Origin: JACPFJ01 sp036504875
GTDB taxonomy: Bacteria > Desulfobacterota > Desulfuromonadia > Geobacterales > Pseudopelobacteraceae
DNA length: 58,076 bases
Reading direction: 5' to 3'
Assembly (NCBI GenBank): GCA_036504875.1
Contig: DASXUK010000074.1
Coordinates: 1 to 58,076, forward strand
Positions 8,620 through 16,846 of the stretch are shown here, one piece after another. Made by a program: the position numbers and the translations under genes. A model generated the notes under the pieces. It made no database searches, was not told the DNA's origin, and saw only the letters and a list, made by a program, of their open reading frames with translations. The number at the start of each line of letters is the position of its first letter. The stretch's first letter is position 1.

Positions 8620-9492
8620 TTATTGTCCATCATCATCAGCAGCAGCCTCATTTTCATAGCGGCCGGCATGGTAGGAACTCCGCACGTAGGGACCACTTTC
8701 GACATGGCTGAAACCCATCTCCAACGCCTGCACTCTCAACGACTCAAACAGCTCCGGCCGGACATACTCCTGCACCGGATAATGCTGTCGGCTGGGGGCC
8801 AGATACTGGCCGATGCTCAGATAGACACAGCCGACACCCCGCAGATCGTGCAGCACCTGCAAGACCTCTTCTTCGGTCTCTCCCATCCCCAGCATGATCC
8901 CCGATTTGGCCGGTATTCCGGCGGCCATCCTGCTCCAGACATTTAAAACCTCCAGCGAGCGGCCATAGTCTGCGCCACTGCGGATATGATATAGCCGCGG
9001 CACTGTTTCCAGGTTATGGGCAAAAATGTCCGGACGCGCCGCCGCAACTAGCGCGACCCCCTGATGATCACCTTGAAAATCAGGCACCAACAGCTCGATC
9101 CGTGTAGCCGGTGAAACATCACGGATGGCCGCCACCGTAGCGGCATACAGCCCGGCCCCGCCATCAGCCAGGTCATCGCGGGTCGGGCTGGTCACCACCA
9201 CGTGGGAGAGCTTCAGGCGCACCACCGCCTGGGCCACCCTGGCCGGTTCGTCGTGGTCCACCGCCACAGGCACGCTCTTATCCACATTGCAGAAGGAGCA
9301 CTGGCGGGTGCAATTTTTCCCCAGGATCAGAAAGGTGGCCTGGCCACAGGAAAAACATTCCGAGATATTCGGACACAGCGCCTGCTGACAAACTGTGTTG
9401 AGGTTCAGCTCACCCAGCAACCGGCGCATTTCAGCCTGTTCCCGCGGATTGACTTTTTTCTGCAACCATTCCGGTTTTCTTTGTATCTTCAT
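8620..9492 (-). CDS. lipA: Lipoyl synthase
   Basis: This 290-residue radical-SAM enzyme inserts two sulfurs into protein-bound octanoyl groups to make lipoyl. The auxiliary-cluster motif (C-x4-C-x5-C in TVCQQALCPNISECF) and the radical-SAM motif (CTRQCSFC) are both intact. The C-terminal RSSYHA supplies the conserved serine ligand. Length is normal for the family. Its ATG overlaps the stop of the upstream transferase gene (TAATG), implying translational coupling. Together the pair performs de novo lipoylation, and the nearby gcvH product is the obvious substrate. Confidence 0.96.
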   Translation of the reverse strand: MKIQRKPEWLQKKVNPREQAEMRRLLGELNLNTVCQQALCPNISECFSCGQATFLILGKNCTRQCSFCNVDKSVPVAVDHDEPARVAQAVVRLKLSHVVVTSPTRDDLADGGAGLYAATVAAIRDVSPATRIELLVPDFQGDHQGVALVAAARPDIFAHNLETVPRLYHIRSGADYGRSLEVLNVWSRMAAGIPAKSGIMLGMGETEEEVLQVLHDLRGVGCVYLSIGQYLAPSRQHYPVQEYVRPELFESLRVQALEMGFSHVESGPYVRSSYHAGRYENEAAADDDGQ

Positions 9493-10322
9493 TACCCTAT
9501 CCCTTCCAAGTTCCAGCTGTCCTTTAAATACTTCTCGGCGTGCAGCTCATCAGCCATGCAACATTCGCGGCTAGTGAGCGCATCCGCCTTAAGTGTAACA
9601 CCGAAATAACTGCCGAAGGCCGTTGCCAGTCCCTGCCGCAGTTGTACCTGCTCAGCAGCCACGCCGCACTGAACCAGGCTGGCCGTATCCACAGCCTGTC
9701 CCGGCGACCGGTCCCTCATGTAAAAAAGGCCGGTGCTGGAGCGGTTAACAAGCGGTATCGAGCCATGTTGAAAGATGATTCCTTTTTGCCTGCGCTGGGC
9801 ATTACCACCGATCTTCATACCACCGATCAGAATGTCGAAGGTTTCTTTGCCGGCAAAGCAAAATGAGGTCCGTTCACCAAGCCGCGTCCCGGCGGGTGCA
9901 ACATCCACCGCATAGGCTGCCTCCAGCCCCAGCCCGCGGTAGAAGGCCAACAGGAAGCCGGTCAATACACGAAAGGAGTCTTTGATCGAGGAGGCGGGCG
10001 GAATATGACCGGGAGCACAAACGAGCGAATAGGTCAGTTCATCGACATGGTAGATGACGCCGCCACCGGTCACGCGCCGCACAACCGGCACCTTATCCGC
10101 CTGACAGCGGTCCAGGTCAAGCACTGCGGCGGGCTTCTGGAAACGACCCAAAGACAAGCTGGCCGGCTCCCAGCCGTAGAGGCGCAATACAGGATGAGAG
10201 ATTTGAGGATCAAAAGAATGCAAAAGCGCCTCATCAATAGCCATGTTTTCAGGTCCGGAAAGATGGCCGCTATCGATGAGGCGCCAGGTGGTATTTTTGG
10301 AGATCAAACTCGAAATTGCCAC
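9492..10322 (-). CDS. LipM-like octanoyltransferase / lipoate-protein ligase family protein
   Basis: A 276-residue member of the biotin/lipoate A/B ligase fold. Visible family motifs are RRVTGGGVIYHVDELTYSLV (acyl binding) and GGMKIGGNAQRRQKG with the conserved lysines. A cysteine in SFCFAGKE lies where LipM octanoyltransferases have their catalytic Cys, which favours acyl transfer from octanoyl-ACP over an ATP-dependent lipoate ligase. I infer that it supplies octanoyl groups to GcvH for LipA to convert. LipL-type amidotransfer or LplA activity cannot be excluded. The start is a GTG 14 bp after the gcvPB stop with a weak ribosome site. The next ATG (MAIDEAL) would cut into the conserved N-terminal WRLIDSG segment. 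Confidence 0.82.
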   Translation of the reverse strand: MAISSLISKNTTWRLIDSGHLSGPENMAIDEALLHSFDPQISHPVLRLYGWEPASLSLGRFQKPAAVLDLDRCQADKVPVVRRVTGGGVIYHVDELTYSLVCAPGHIPPASSIKDSFRVLTGFLLAFYRGLGLEAAYAVDVAPAGTRLGERTSFCFAGKETFDILIGGMKIGGNAQRRQKGIIFQHGSIPLVNRSSTGLFYMRDRSPGQAVDTASLVQCGVAAEQVQLRQGLATAFGSYFGVTLKADALTSRECCMADELHAEKYLKDSWNLEGIG

Positions 10323-10336
10323 ACCAAGGTTACCTG

Positions 10337-11788
10337 TTAGCCAACCGCGCAGCAGACGTTCTGTTCGCGGGCGGCCTTGGTTTCGTCCAGACGGCCGATC
10401 GGCATCGTGACCGGTGCATCGTGCAACGCCTGCGGGTTGCTCTCGGCTGTCTGCGCTGCCTCGATCATCACCTCGATAAAGGCATCAATGGCGGCCTTGC
10501 TCTCGGTCTCGGTCGGCTCGATCATGATGGCCTCCTTGACGATCATCGGGAAATAGACCGTAGGGGGATGGTAGCCACGGTCGATCAGGAACTTGGCGAT
10601 ATCGATGGCATGGACCCCGTGCTGGAGCTGTTTAGAGGCGGAGAAAACGCACTCGTGCATGCAGGTCATGTCGTAAGGCAGATCGTAGTAAGCCTTAAGC
10701 TTCTCCTTGATGTAGTTGGCGTTCAATACCGCCTGCTCGGAGACCTGGATCAGCCCTTCGCGGCCCAGCATGATGATGTAGGCATAGGCCTTGGCCATTA
10801 CTCCGAAGTTTCCAAAAAAGTTTGCGGTACGTCCGATGGAGCTGCTGTTTTTCGTTTCCAGCCTCAACTGTCCCTCGTCATCCGTGACAATGCGCGGTTG
10901 GGGAAGAAACGGGATCAACGCCTTTTTGACTCCGACCGGGCCGGCACCCGGACCGCCGCCGCCGTGAGGGGTGCCGAAGGTCTTGTGCAGGTTGACATGC
11001 ACCACGTCAAAACCGATATCACCCGGCTTGACCTTGCCCATGATGGCATTCAGATTGGCACCGTCATAGTACATCAGCGCATCATGGGAGTGGGCAATAT
11101 CAGCGATTTCCTTGATATGTGGATTAAACAGGCCCAGTGTGTTCGGGCAAGTCATCATGACCGCTGCCACCTCATCTGTCATGGCCTGCTTGAAGAGTTC
11201 AAGATCCATATCACCATAAGGGGCGGTCGGAACAGTGATGATCTCATAACCGGCAATGGCAGCCGAAGCGGGATTGGTGCCATGCGACGAATCCGGCACC
11301 ACCACGTATTTTTTCTTGGCCTGATTTCCTTTGGCCTTATGATAGGCCGCAACCAGCAGAATGCCGGTCATCTCTCCGTGGGCACCGGCCAAAGGCTGTG
11401 TGGTAACCTCGTCCATGCCGGTGATATCGGCTAGCAATTGTCCCAGATCGTAAAGCATCCCCAAGGTTCCCTGGCAGAATTCCTCGCCCCCCGGCAAGAG
11501 CGCCGTCATGGGATGCAGCGGCGCAAACAGGCCGGCGGCATTTTCCAGCATCTTGGCGTTGTACTTCATGGTGCAGGAGCCCAATGGATAAAAATTGGTA
11601 TCCACTGAAAAGTTGCGCCGGGAAAGAATGGTAAAATGTCGCACCAGATCGAGTTCCGAAACCTCCGCCAGATCGGCTGATTCCTTGCGCTGTAATTCTT
11701 TTGGCAGAGCAGCCGCCACCGGGACATCTGAGGCTGGTAATTTTACGCCGCGCCGGCCAGGGGTTGATTTTTCATAGATCAATTGCAT
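10337..11788 (-). CDS. gcvPB: Glycine dehydrogenase (decarboxylating) subunit 2
   Basis: This 483-residue protein is the C-terminal half of a split P-protein. With GcvPA it decarboxylates glycine and passes the aminomethyl group to lipoyl-GcvH. The PLP-binding lysine is K269 in HVNLHKTFGTPHGGGGPG, and the PLGSCTMKYN segment near residue 70 is typical of this subunit. Its ATG lies inside the last codons of gcvPA (10-bp overlap), with GGAGGAGG just upstream, so the two subunits are translated together. The two-subunit form is common in Gram-positive bacteria, archaea and Geobacter relatives; many proteobacteria have a single fused GcvP. Confidence 0.96.
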   Translation of the reverse strand: MQLIYEKSTPGRRGVKLPASDVPVAAALPKELQRKESADLAEVSELDLVRHFTILSRRNFSVDTNFYPLGSCTMKYNAKMLENAAGLFAPLHPMTALLPGGEEFCQGTLGMLYDLGQLLADITGMDEVTTQPLAGAHGEMTGILLVAAYHKAKGNQAKKKYVVVPDSSHGTNPASAAIAGYEIITVPTAPYGDMDLELFKQAMTDEVAAVMMTCPNTLGLFNPHIKEIADIAHSHDALMYYDGANLNAIMGKVKPGDIGFDVVHVNLHKTFGTPHGGGGPGAGPVGVKKALIPFLPQPRIVTDDEGQLRLETKNSSSIGRTANFFGNFGVMAKAYAYIIMLGREGLIQVSEQAVLNANYIKEKLKAYYDLPYDMTCMHECVFSASKQLQHGVHAIDIAKFLIDRGYHPPTVYFPMIVKEAIMIEPTETESKAAIDAFIEVMIEAAQTAESNPQALHDAPVTMPIGRLDETKAAREQNVCCAVG

Positions 11789-13122
11789 AATGCCTCCTCC
11801 AAACCTTTGGCCAAACGGTCGATCTCTTTTCTGGTTCTCTTCTCGGTCACGGTCACTACCAAAGCGTTGTCGGAATCTTCATAATATTCCCCCAGCGGAA
11901 CTCCGGCGGCGATTCCGTTTTCAAGCATAACAGCTACAACTCCCCTCGCCGGCTTAGGAAGAAACACTGTAAATTCGTTAAAGGATGCAGCCCCTTGCAG
12001 CACTGTCACGCCAGGAATTTCAGCCAGCTTGGCCTTGGCGTACTCGGCCTTGTCGCGGTTCAGGCCGGCCATAGCGACCAGACCCTGCTTGCCGACCGAG
12101 GAGAGAAAGATCAGGCCGCGCAGAGCGCACAGGCCCTGGTTACTACAGATGTTCGAGGTGGCCTTGTGGCGCTTGATATGCTGTTCACGGGCCTGCAGTG
12201 TCAGCACATAGCCGCGGCGCCCCTGCTTATCGATGGTTTCACCGATGATGCGACCCGGCATATTGCGAATGAGGGATTTTTTGGCAGCAATGAAGCCAAA
12301 GGAAGGGCCGCCGAAAGAGAGCGGGTTGCCCAGGGACTGGCCGTCACCGACGGCAACATCGACTCCCATCTCGCCTGGCGATTTAACCAGCCCCAGAGAG
12401 ATCGGATAGACCGAGGCCAGCAACAGTGCACCCTGGCCGTGAACCTGGTCAGCCAGTTCCGAAAATTCCTCCACGCCACCGAAAAAATTGGGATTCTGCA
12501 CCAGCACACCAGCCACGCTGTCGTCCAGTACCTTGGCCAGCTCATTGCGGTTCAGCAGTCCATCCAGCGGTACGATCTCAATTACTTCCACATTCAGGTT
12601 GAAAAGATAGGTCTTCAGTACCTGCCGCGAAAAGGGACTGACGCAGCCGTCCATCACGATCTTGTTGCGGCCGGTTACGCGTAGCGCCATCATGGCGGCT
12701 TCGGCGCAGGCCGTGGCGCCATCATAGAGCGAAGCATTGCTTACATCCAACCCAGTCAGACGGCAAATAGCGGTTTGGTATTCGAAAAGCGCTTGCAGAG
12801 TCCCCTGGGAACATTCCGGCTGATAAGGTGTATAAGCGGTGTAAAACTCGGCTCGTCCGGAGAGATGATCGACCACCGCAGGAATTATATGATCGTAAAA
12901 ACCGCCCCCGATAAAGTTGAGCAGCTCGCTGTTTCCTGCTGCAACAGACTGCATCCTGGCAAAGGTCTCGAATTCAGACATGCCGGGGGGGATATTGAAG
13001 GTCTTGGCGCGCAGATCGGACGGGATCGGGGCAAAAAGCTCCTCAACGCTGGAAACGCCAATGGCGGCAAGCATTTCTTTTTCCTCTTCCGGCGTATGAG
13101 GGCAGTAGTGACTATCGTTCAT
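11779..13122 (-). CDS. gcvPA: Glycine dehydrogenase (decarboxylating) subunit 1
   Basis: The 447-residue N-terminal half of the split P-protein carries typical landmarks: YTPYQPECSQGTLQALFEYQ, the NPNFFGG segment and the LQAREQHIKRHKATSNICSNQ region. I chose ATG 13122 (MNDSHYCPH) because GGAGA lies upstream and the size then fits the family. An in-frame start 36 bases earlier would place coding sequence over the ribosome site. It is co-translated with gcvPB through a 10-bp overlap. The pair forms the decarboxylating unit of the glycine cleavage system. Confidence 0.95.
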   Translation of the reverse strand: MNDSHYCPHTPEEEKEMLAAIGVSSVEELFAPIPSDLRAKTFNIPPGMSEFETFARMQSVAAGNSELLNFIGGGFYDHIIPAVVDHLSGRAEFYTAYTPYQPECSQGTLQALFEYQTAICRLTGLDVSNASLYDGATACAEAAMMALRVTGRNKIVMDGCVSPFSRQVLKTYLFNLNVEVIEIVPLDGLLNRNELAKVLDDSVAGVLVQNPNFFGGVEEFSELADQVHGQGALLLASVYPISLGLVKSPGEMGVDVAVGDGQSLGNPLSFGGPSFGFIAAKKSLIRNMPGRIIGETIDKQGRRGYVLTLQAREQHIKRHKATSNICSNQGLCALRGLIFLSSVGKQGLVAMAGLNRDKAEYAKAKLAEIPGVTVLQGAASFNEFTVFLPKPARGVVAVMLENGIAAGVPLGEYYEDSDNALVVTVTEKRTRKEIDRLAKGLEEALCN

Positions 13123-13252
13123 AATAGATATCTCCAAAAAATATTTCTTACAGAGCACACAGAGGAGACGAGTCTCATGTCTTCGGCCGCTCTCTGTGAA
13201 CTCCGTGAGCTTGAGCGAACGAAGAGAGCGGGTGAGAGTAAGATTGAAATTT
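13123..13252 (-). other. gcvH-gcvPA spacer with possible dispersed-repeat sequence
   Basis: This is the longest spacer in the otherwise tight gcv operon. It includes CTCTCTGTGAACTCCGTGAG followed by GCTTGAGCGAACGAAGAGAG, a phrase with the look of an intergenic dispersed repeat. No second copy lies in this window, so repeat status is a guess. The last bases hold the gcvPA ribosome site. Confidence 0.3.
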
Positions 13253-13627
13253 CTACAAAGTCTTCAGGAACTCCTCGTACTGCTCTTTGGTCATCAGGTT
13301 CTTAAGCTCGCCTTCGTCGGCGATCTCGATCCAGGCCATCCAACCGGCATCCTCGGCGCTTTCATTGACAATTTCGGGGGCCTCTTCCAAGGCCTCGTTG
13401 ACCTTGACCACCTTGCCGGAGATCGGGGCATAGATGTCGCTGGCGGCCTTGACCGATTCAATGCTGCCCAGCGCCTGGAACTGCTTCACTGTAGCACCCA
13501 TTTTAGGCAATTCAATGAAAGTTACATCACCCAGTTCATGGGCCGCATGTTCGCTGATACCGACTGCGCCAATCCCTTCCTTGACCCTGACCCACTCGTG
13601 CTCTTTGGTAAAATAAGTGTTTGCCAT
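13253..13627 (-). CDS. gcvH: Glycine cleavage system H protein
   Basis: This 124-residue lipoyl carrier shuttles the aminomethyl intermediate between P- and T-proteins and is re-oxidised by dihydrolipoyl dehydrogenase. The lipoylation site is K60 in GSIESVKAASDIYAP, with the usual N-terminal FTKEHEWV and C-terminal MTKEQYEEFL. The family length is normal. GAGGA precedes the ATG. It lies between gcvT and gcvPA. The lipoyl transferase and lipA further down the same strand would modify it. No lipoamide dehydrogenase gene is in the window. Confidence 0.96.
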   Translation of the reverse strand: MANTYFTKEHEWVRVKEGIGAVGISEHAAHELGDVTFIELPKMGATVKQFQALGSIESVKAASDIYAPISGKVVKVNEALEEAPEIVNESAEDAGWMAWIEIADEGELKNLMTKEQYEEFLKTL

Positions 13628-13697
13628 GTTTATCCTCCATTGTGATGTGTGATAAAAAAAAGATGTGTAGCTTACTTAATTTTACCTCTAAAGTAAA

Positions 13698-13719
13698 CAG
13701 CCCGTCGAAGGACGGGCTG
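13698..13719 (-). other. Intercistronic hairpin between gcvT and gcvH
   Basis: A perfect 9-bp stem (CAGCCCGTC / GACGGGCTG) with a four-base GAAG loop sits in the 118-bp gcvT-gcvH gap. Only short T runs follow on the minus strand, so it could be a weak terminator or an mRNA-stabilising structure that sets different levels of GcvT and GcvH. Confidence 0.6.
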
Positions 13720-13745
13720 ATAAAATCGAGGTGCTTTTTCGAGAT

Positions 13746-14834
13746 CTAAGCTCTGACGGATCCATCTTTGAAAAACGGTAGTTCACAGATCCGGGCATCC
13801 ATGGTCACCCGATCATGCCTGATCGAAAGCGCTGTACCGATTGCAAATTCACCGGCGTCGATAAAACCGATACCGATACCACAGCAGAGCATCGGGGAGA
13901 ACACACCGCTGGTGACACTTCCAATCCGGCGCTCACCGGAGAATATCTCGTAGTGATGCCTGGGTGACCGGCGGCCAGACACCTGAAAGGCTATTTTTTT
14001 GCGGCTGACGCCCTGTTTTTTCTGGCTCAGCAGGGCCTCCTTGCCTACAAAATTCTTGTTGAAGTTCACAAAACCTTCCAGGCCAGCCTCCAGCGGAGTG
14101 GTAGTCTCGTTAATATCGCTGCCGTACAGGGAATAACCGACCTCCAGACGCAGCACATCCCGCGCACCTAGTCCGGCCGGTTTTACCCGATCATCCTTCA
14201 GCAATAGATCCCACAAGTCCACGACCTTTGCGGCCGGCAGGAAAATCTCATAACCCAGTTCGCCGGTATAGCCGGTGCGGCTGACAATGGCTTCACAGCC
14301 TAAGATTTGCATGGTGGTGAATTTAAAATACGGGATTTTGGCTATTTGATCTCCAAAAAGCGATGTCAACACCGCCCGGGAAAGCGGGCCCTGGATATCC
14401 AGCTTGCCGGTTTCAGCGGAAATATTTTTAAAAAGGCCGCCTTGTAAACGGGCCGAGATCACTGAAAAATCATTATCGGCAGTGGCTGCATTAACAACGA
14501 TCATGGCCTTTTCCTCAGCCAGACGAAAAACGATCAGATCATCTATTATGCCCCCCTGTTCATTAAGTAGAAAACCATAACGTGATCGCCCAATCGGAAT
14601 GGATTTAACCGAAAAAGTGAAGACATCTTCCAATCCGCCCGACTCAAAGTCCCCTTCAAACAGAAACTCACCCATATGACAAATATCAAAAAGCGCTGCC
14701 TGTTCCCGGCACCACCTATGTTCGGCAATGATCCCTTCGTACTGGATCGGCATATCCCAGCCGCCGAAGGGCGCCATTAAGGCCTTAAGTGTTTCATGCC
14801 GCCCGTGGAGCGGCGTTGATTTAAGTTCTTCCAT
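13746..14834 (-). CDS. gcvT: Glycine cleavage system T protein (aminomethyltransferase)
   Basis: The 362-residue enzyme releases ammonia from the aminomethyl-lipoyl intermediate and passes the one-carbon unit to tetrahydrofolate. Signatures are the N-terminal LHGRHETLKALMAPFGGWDMPIQY (split here across the family motif), the central YTGELGYEI and the LGARDVLRLEVGYSLYG segment with the catalytic aspartate. The length is typical. AGGATGGAG precedes the ATG. It is upstream of gcvH-gcvPA-gcvPB on the same strand, and 17 bp downstream of a small exported protein. I see no glycine riboswitch upstream. Confidence 0.95.
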   Translation of the reverse strand: MEELKSTPLHGRHETLKALMAPFGGWDMPIQYEGIIAEHRWCREQAALFDICHMGEFLFEGDFESGGLEDVFTFSVKSIPIGRSRYGFLLNEQGGIIDDLIVFRLAEEKAMIVVNAATADNDFSVISARLQGGLFKNISAETGKLDIQGPLSRAVLTSLFGDQIAKIPYFKFTTMQILGCEAIVSRTGYTGELGYEIFLPAAKVVDLWDLLLKDDRVKPAGLGARDVLRLEVGYSLYGSDINETTTPLEAGLEGFVNFNKNFVGKEALLSQKKQGVSRKKIAFQVSGRRSPRHHYEIFSGERRIGSVTSGVFSPMLCCGIGIGFIDAGEFAIGTALSIRHDRVTMDARICELPFFKDGSVRA

Positions 14835-14851
14835 TCGTTTTCTCCATCCTG

Positions 14852-15352
14852 TTAAAATTGATTGGCCGAAGTTTTTCTACTGTTCTTTTTATTATAACCA
14901 TATGAACTATTTTTACTTTTTTTAGAAGTTATTCCGGCCAGATAAAAGATATCACTTAACTGCACCTTCCATTCATTTGCATCATGTGAAAGCTTAAATT
15001 CGCGAGTGCAGGATTCAACCGGACTGGGTGTTCCTTCCAGACCTATCTTGGCATAAACGGTGGCCTCAGTGCGCTTTTCGTTCAAGACCCTGAAATTTTC
15101 AATTTTTTGCCAGCAACAGGCCGGACGCCGCGCTGCCTCGCGCATTCTGGACACGAACTGTTCCCTGGAGGTCCGGCCGCGATGGGACAATCTCTCATAA
15201 AGTTGTTCATATTGCCCTTCTCTCCATAGATCGAGCGTTTGCGACAGGGATTGTTCGAGAGTGGTTGCAGCCGTTGCTGCATTCGCATTTGAAACGCCGG
15301 ACAGATGAATAACTACTAAAAGGATTAATAAAAAATATTTACTCAGGTTCAT
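14852..15352 (-). CDS. Exported protein of unknown function
   Basis: I do not recognise this 166-residue protein. It has a clear Sec signal peptide (KYFLLILLVVIHLSGVSNANA). A helical N-terminal part (LWREGQYEQLYERLSHRGRTSREQFVSRMREAARRP, cited as a region) and a beta-rich C-terminal part follow. This layout recalls NTF2-like or DUF4878-type periplasmic domains. Three cysteines (CCW and SCTR) could form a disulfide. The tail is basic and Ser/Asn/Lys-rich. It is first in the gcv transcript, 17 bp before gcvT, but nothing ties its function to glycine cleavage. Confidence 0.7.
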   Translation of the reverse strand: MNLSKYFLLILLVVIHLSGVSNANAATAATTLEQSLSQTLDLWREGQYEQLYERLSHRGRTSREQFVSRMREAARRPACCWQKIENFRVLNEKRTEATVYAKIGLEGTPSPVESCTREFKLSHDANEWKVQLSDIFYLAGITSKKSKNSSYGYNKKNSRKTSANQF

Positions 15353-15684
15353 GAATACCTCTGATGTTTTCTCCGCATCCTAGAGCAAATAATTTTATGG
15401 CGCAACCCGAAATTAGTAAAAAACAGCTATTATTGTGAGGTTTTTCTTGCTGGGACGGGAAGGGCTATCCCGGGCATATTGATACAATCACCCAGGCGGC
15501 CTTGGCGAGGAAATTCCGCTTTTCGGCCGGATTGTTGCCCTGGCGGACGTCTACGATGCTCTTTCTTCACGGCGTTGCAACAAGTAAGCCTGGGACGAGG
15601 ACAATGTCATCAGCCAATATGCCGATAATTATAGGTCCACCAATCCTCAGGCTTCATGCAGCAATCTTCGTATATTAAATCCGC
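15353..15684. other. 332-bp gap between aroF and the gcv operon
   Basis: The gap contains the HD-GYP relic listed at 15445-15630 and about 90 bp of AT-rich sequence likely to hold the promoter of the minus-strand gcv operon. No tRNA, riboswitch or intact gene is visible. Confidence 0.5.
15445..15630 (+). pseudogene. HD-GYP phosphodiesterase fragment (frameshift plus stop)
   Basis: Two reading frames on the plus strand together spell part of an HD-GYP domain. Frame A starts with WDGKGYPGH at 15451. Frame B from 15516 reads GRIVALADVYDALSSRR, then CNK, a TAA stop at 15585-15587 and AWDEDNV. These match the GYP motif and the following helix of c-di-GMP phosphodiesterases (WDGxGYP ... GRIvAiADVyDALtS-R-YK-AW). 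The frameshift, the stop and the missing HD half show a dead remnant. Confidence 0.75.
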
Positions 15685-16704
15685 TTAGAGACCTCTTCCA
15701 GCTGCCTCGGAAAACAACTTCAGTTTTTCCATCATTTTTTCGAATTTAGCCGGTTTGAGCGATTGCGGCCCATCACTGGAAGCATGCTCCGGGTCAGGAT
15801 GGACTTCCACAATCAAGCCGTCAGCCCCGGCGGCAACCGCGGCATAGCACATCGGCGCCACATAATGATGATTACCGGTACCGTGGGAGGGATCAATCAC
15901 GACCGGCAAATGGGTTTTTTCTTTTAGAACCGGTATCGCCGAGAGATCGAGCGTGTTGCGGGTAGCGGTCTCAAAGGTGCGGATGCCGCGTTCACATAAA
16001 ATTACCGACTGATTTCCTTCACTCATTACGTACTCGGCACTCATCAGGAATTCCTGGATGGTCATCGACATACCCCGTTTAAGCAGTACCGGGCGATTCA
16101 ATTGTCCGACCTTCTTCAAAAGAGCGAAGTTCTGTGAATTGCGGGCGCCAATTTGCAGGATATCGGCATAATCGGCCACCAGATCGGCGGTTTCAGGGTT
16201 GATCACCTCGGTGACAATCGGGAGCCCGGTCAGGTCGCGAGCCTTGGCTAAAAGTTTAAGCCCCTCCTCCTCCAGCCCTTGGAAAGAATAGGGCGAGGTG
16301 CGCGGTTTAAAAGCACCGCCCCGCAGGATATGCGCGCCGGCCTTTTTCACAACAATAGCGCTCTCTATTATCTGCTGTTCACTCTCCACCGAGCAGGGAC
16401 CGGCCATGATAATAACCTTATCACCCCCGATAACCACATCATCGCTGATACGTATCTGGCTGGACTCCTTTTTGATCTCCTTGGAAGCCAATTTGTAAGG
16501 CTGCAGAATCGGGACCACATTCTCAACTCCGTGCATTGACTCCAACGACTGTAGTACAGCCTTGCCGCGTTCGTCACCCACCGCGCCAATCACGTCCCGA
16601 GTTGCTCCACGGATGATATGCGGCTTATAGCCCAGATCCTTGATTCGCTTCAACACCTCGTCCCGATCTTTTTTTGCTGCTCCTGCCTTCATAACAATGA
16701 TCAT
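15685..16704 (-). CDS. aroF: 3-deoxy-7-phosphoheptulonate (DAHP) synthase, type I-beta with N-terminal regulatory domain
   Basis: The 339-residue enzyme condenses PEP and erythrose-4-phosphate, the first step to aromatic amino acids. Residues 1-65 form a ferredoxin-like domain (MIIVMKAGA ... GYKPHIIRGATRDVIGAVGD) like that of Thermotoga/Geobacter-type enzymes, where it binds aromatic amino acids for feedback control. The catalytic core follows, with AGPCSVES, RGGAFKPRTSPYSFQG, IGARNSQNF, LLKRGM and IDPSHGTG. ATG 16704 has AGGAG six bases upstream; the TTG two codons earlier is less likely. Transcription appears to be controlled by the leader at 16775-16933. Confidence 0.95.
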   Translation of the reverse strand: MIIVMKAGAAKKDRDEVLKRIKDLGYKPHIIRGATRDVIGAVGDERGKAVLQSLESMHGVENVVPILQPYKLASKEIKKESSQIRISDDVVIGGDKVIIMAGPCSVESEQQIIESAIVVKKAGAHILRGGAFKPRTSPYSFQGLEEEGLKLLAKARDLTGLPIVTEVINPETADLVADYADILQIGARNSQNFALLKKVGQLNRPVLLKRGMSMTIQEFLMSAEYVMSEGNQSVILCERGIRTFETATRNTLDLSAIPVLKEKTHLPVVIDPSHGTGNHHYVAPMCYAAVAAGADGLIVEVHPDPEHASSDGPQSLKPAKFEKMMEKLKLFSEAAGRGL

Positions 16705-16776
16705 CTCCAACTCCTTTTACCACAAAACAAAAAGGCCGGAAGATTTCCCCCGACCCTGAACTGCATCTGCTGCAGT

Positions 16777-16816
16777 TAAAAAAAAGCCGGGGAAGACTTC
16801 CGTCTACCCCGGCTTT
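16777..16816 (-). terminator. aroF leader attenuator/terminator
   Basis: On the minus strand a 10-bp stem (AAAGCCGGGG / CCCCGGCTTT), extended by an inner AGAC/GTCT helix, is followed by eight Ts. It lies between the aromatic-rich leader ORF and aroF. Its position upstream of the gene fits an attenuator, not an end-of-operon terminator. Confidence 0.85.
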
Positions 16817-16846
16817 ATGGTGTTTGATTTGATCGCTTTACAGCGC

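Noticed and set aside
10316..11434. Long open frame (372 codons) on the plus strand inside gcvPB
   Set aside because: It is antisense to a firmly identified gene, has no ribosome site and its translation shows no known motif; it follows from codon bias on the opposite strand.
14835..15450. Glycine riboswitch upstream of the gcv operon
   Set aside because: I looked for the tandem aptamer pattern and found none; this stretch is the exported-protein gene and a short AT-rich region.
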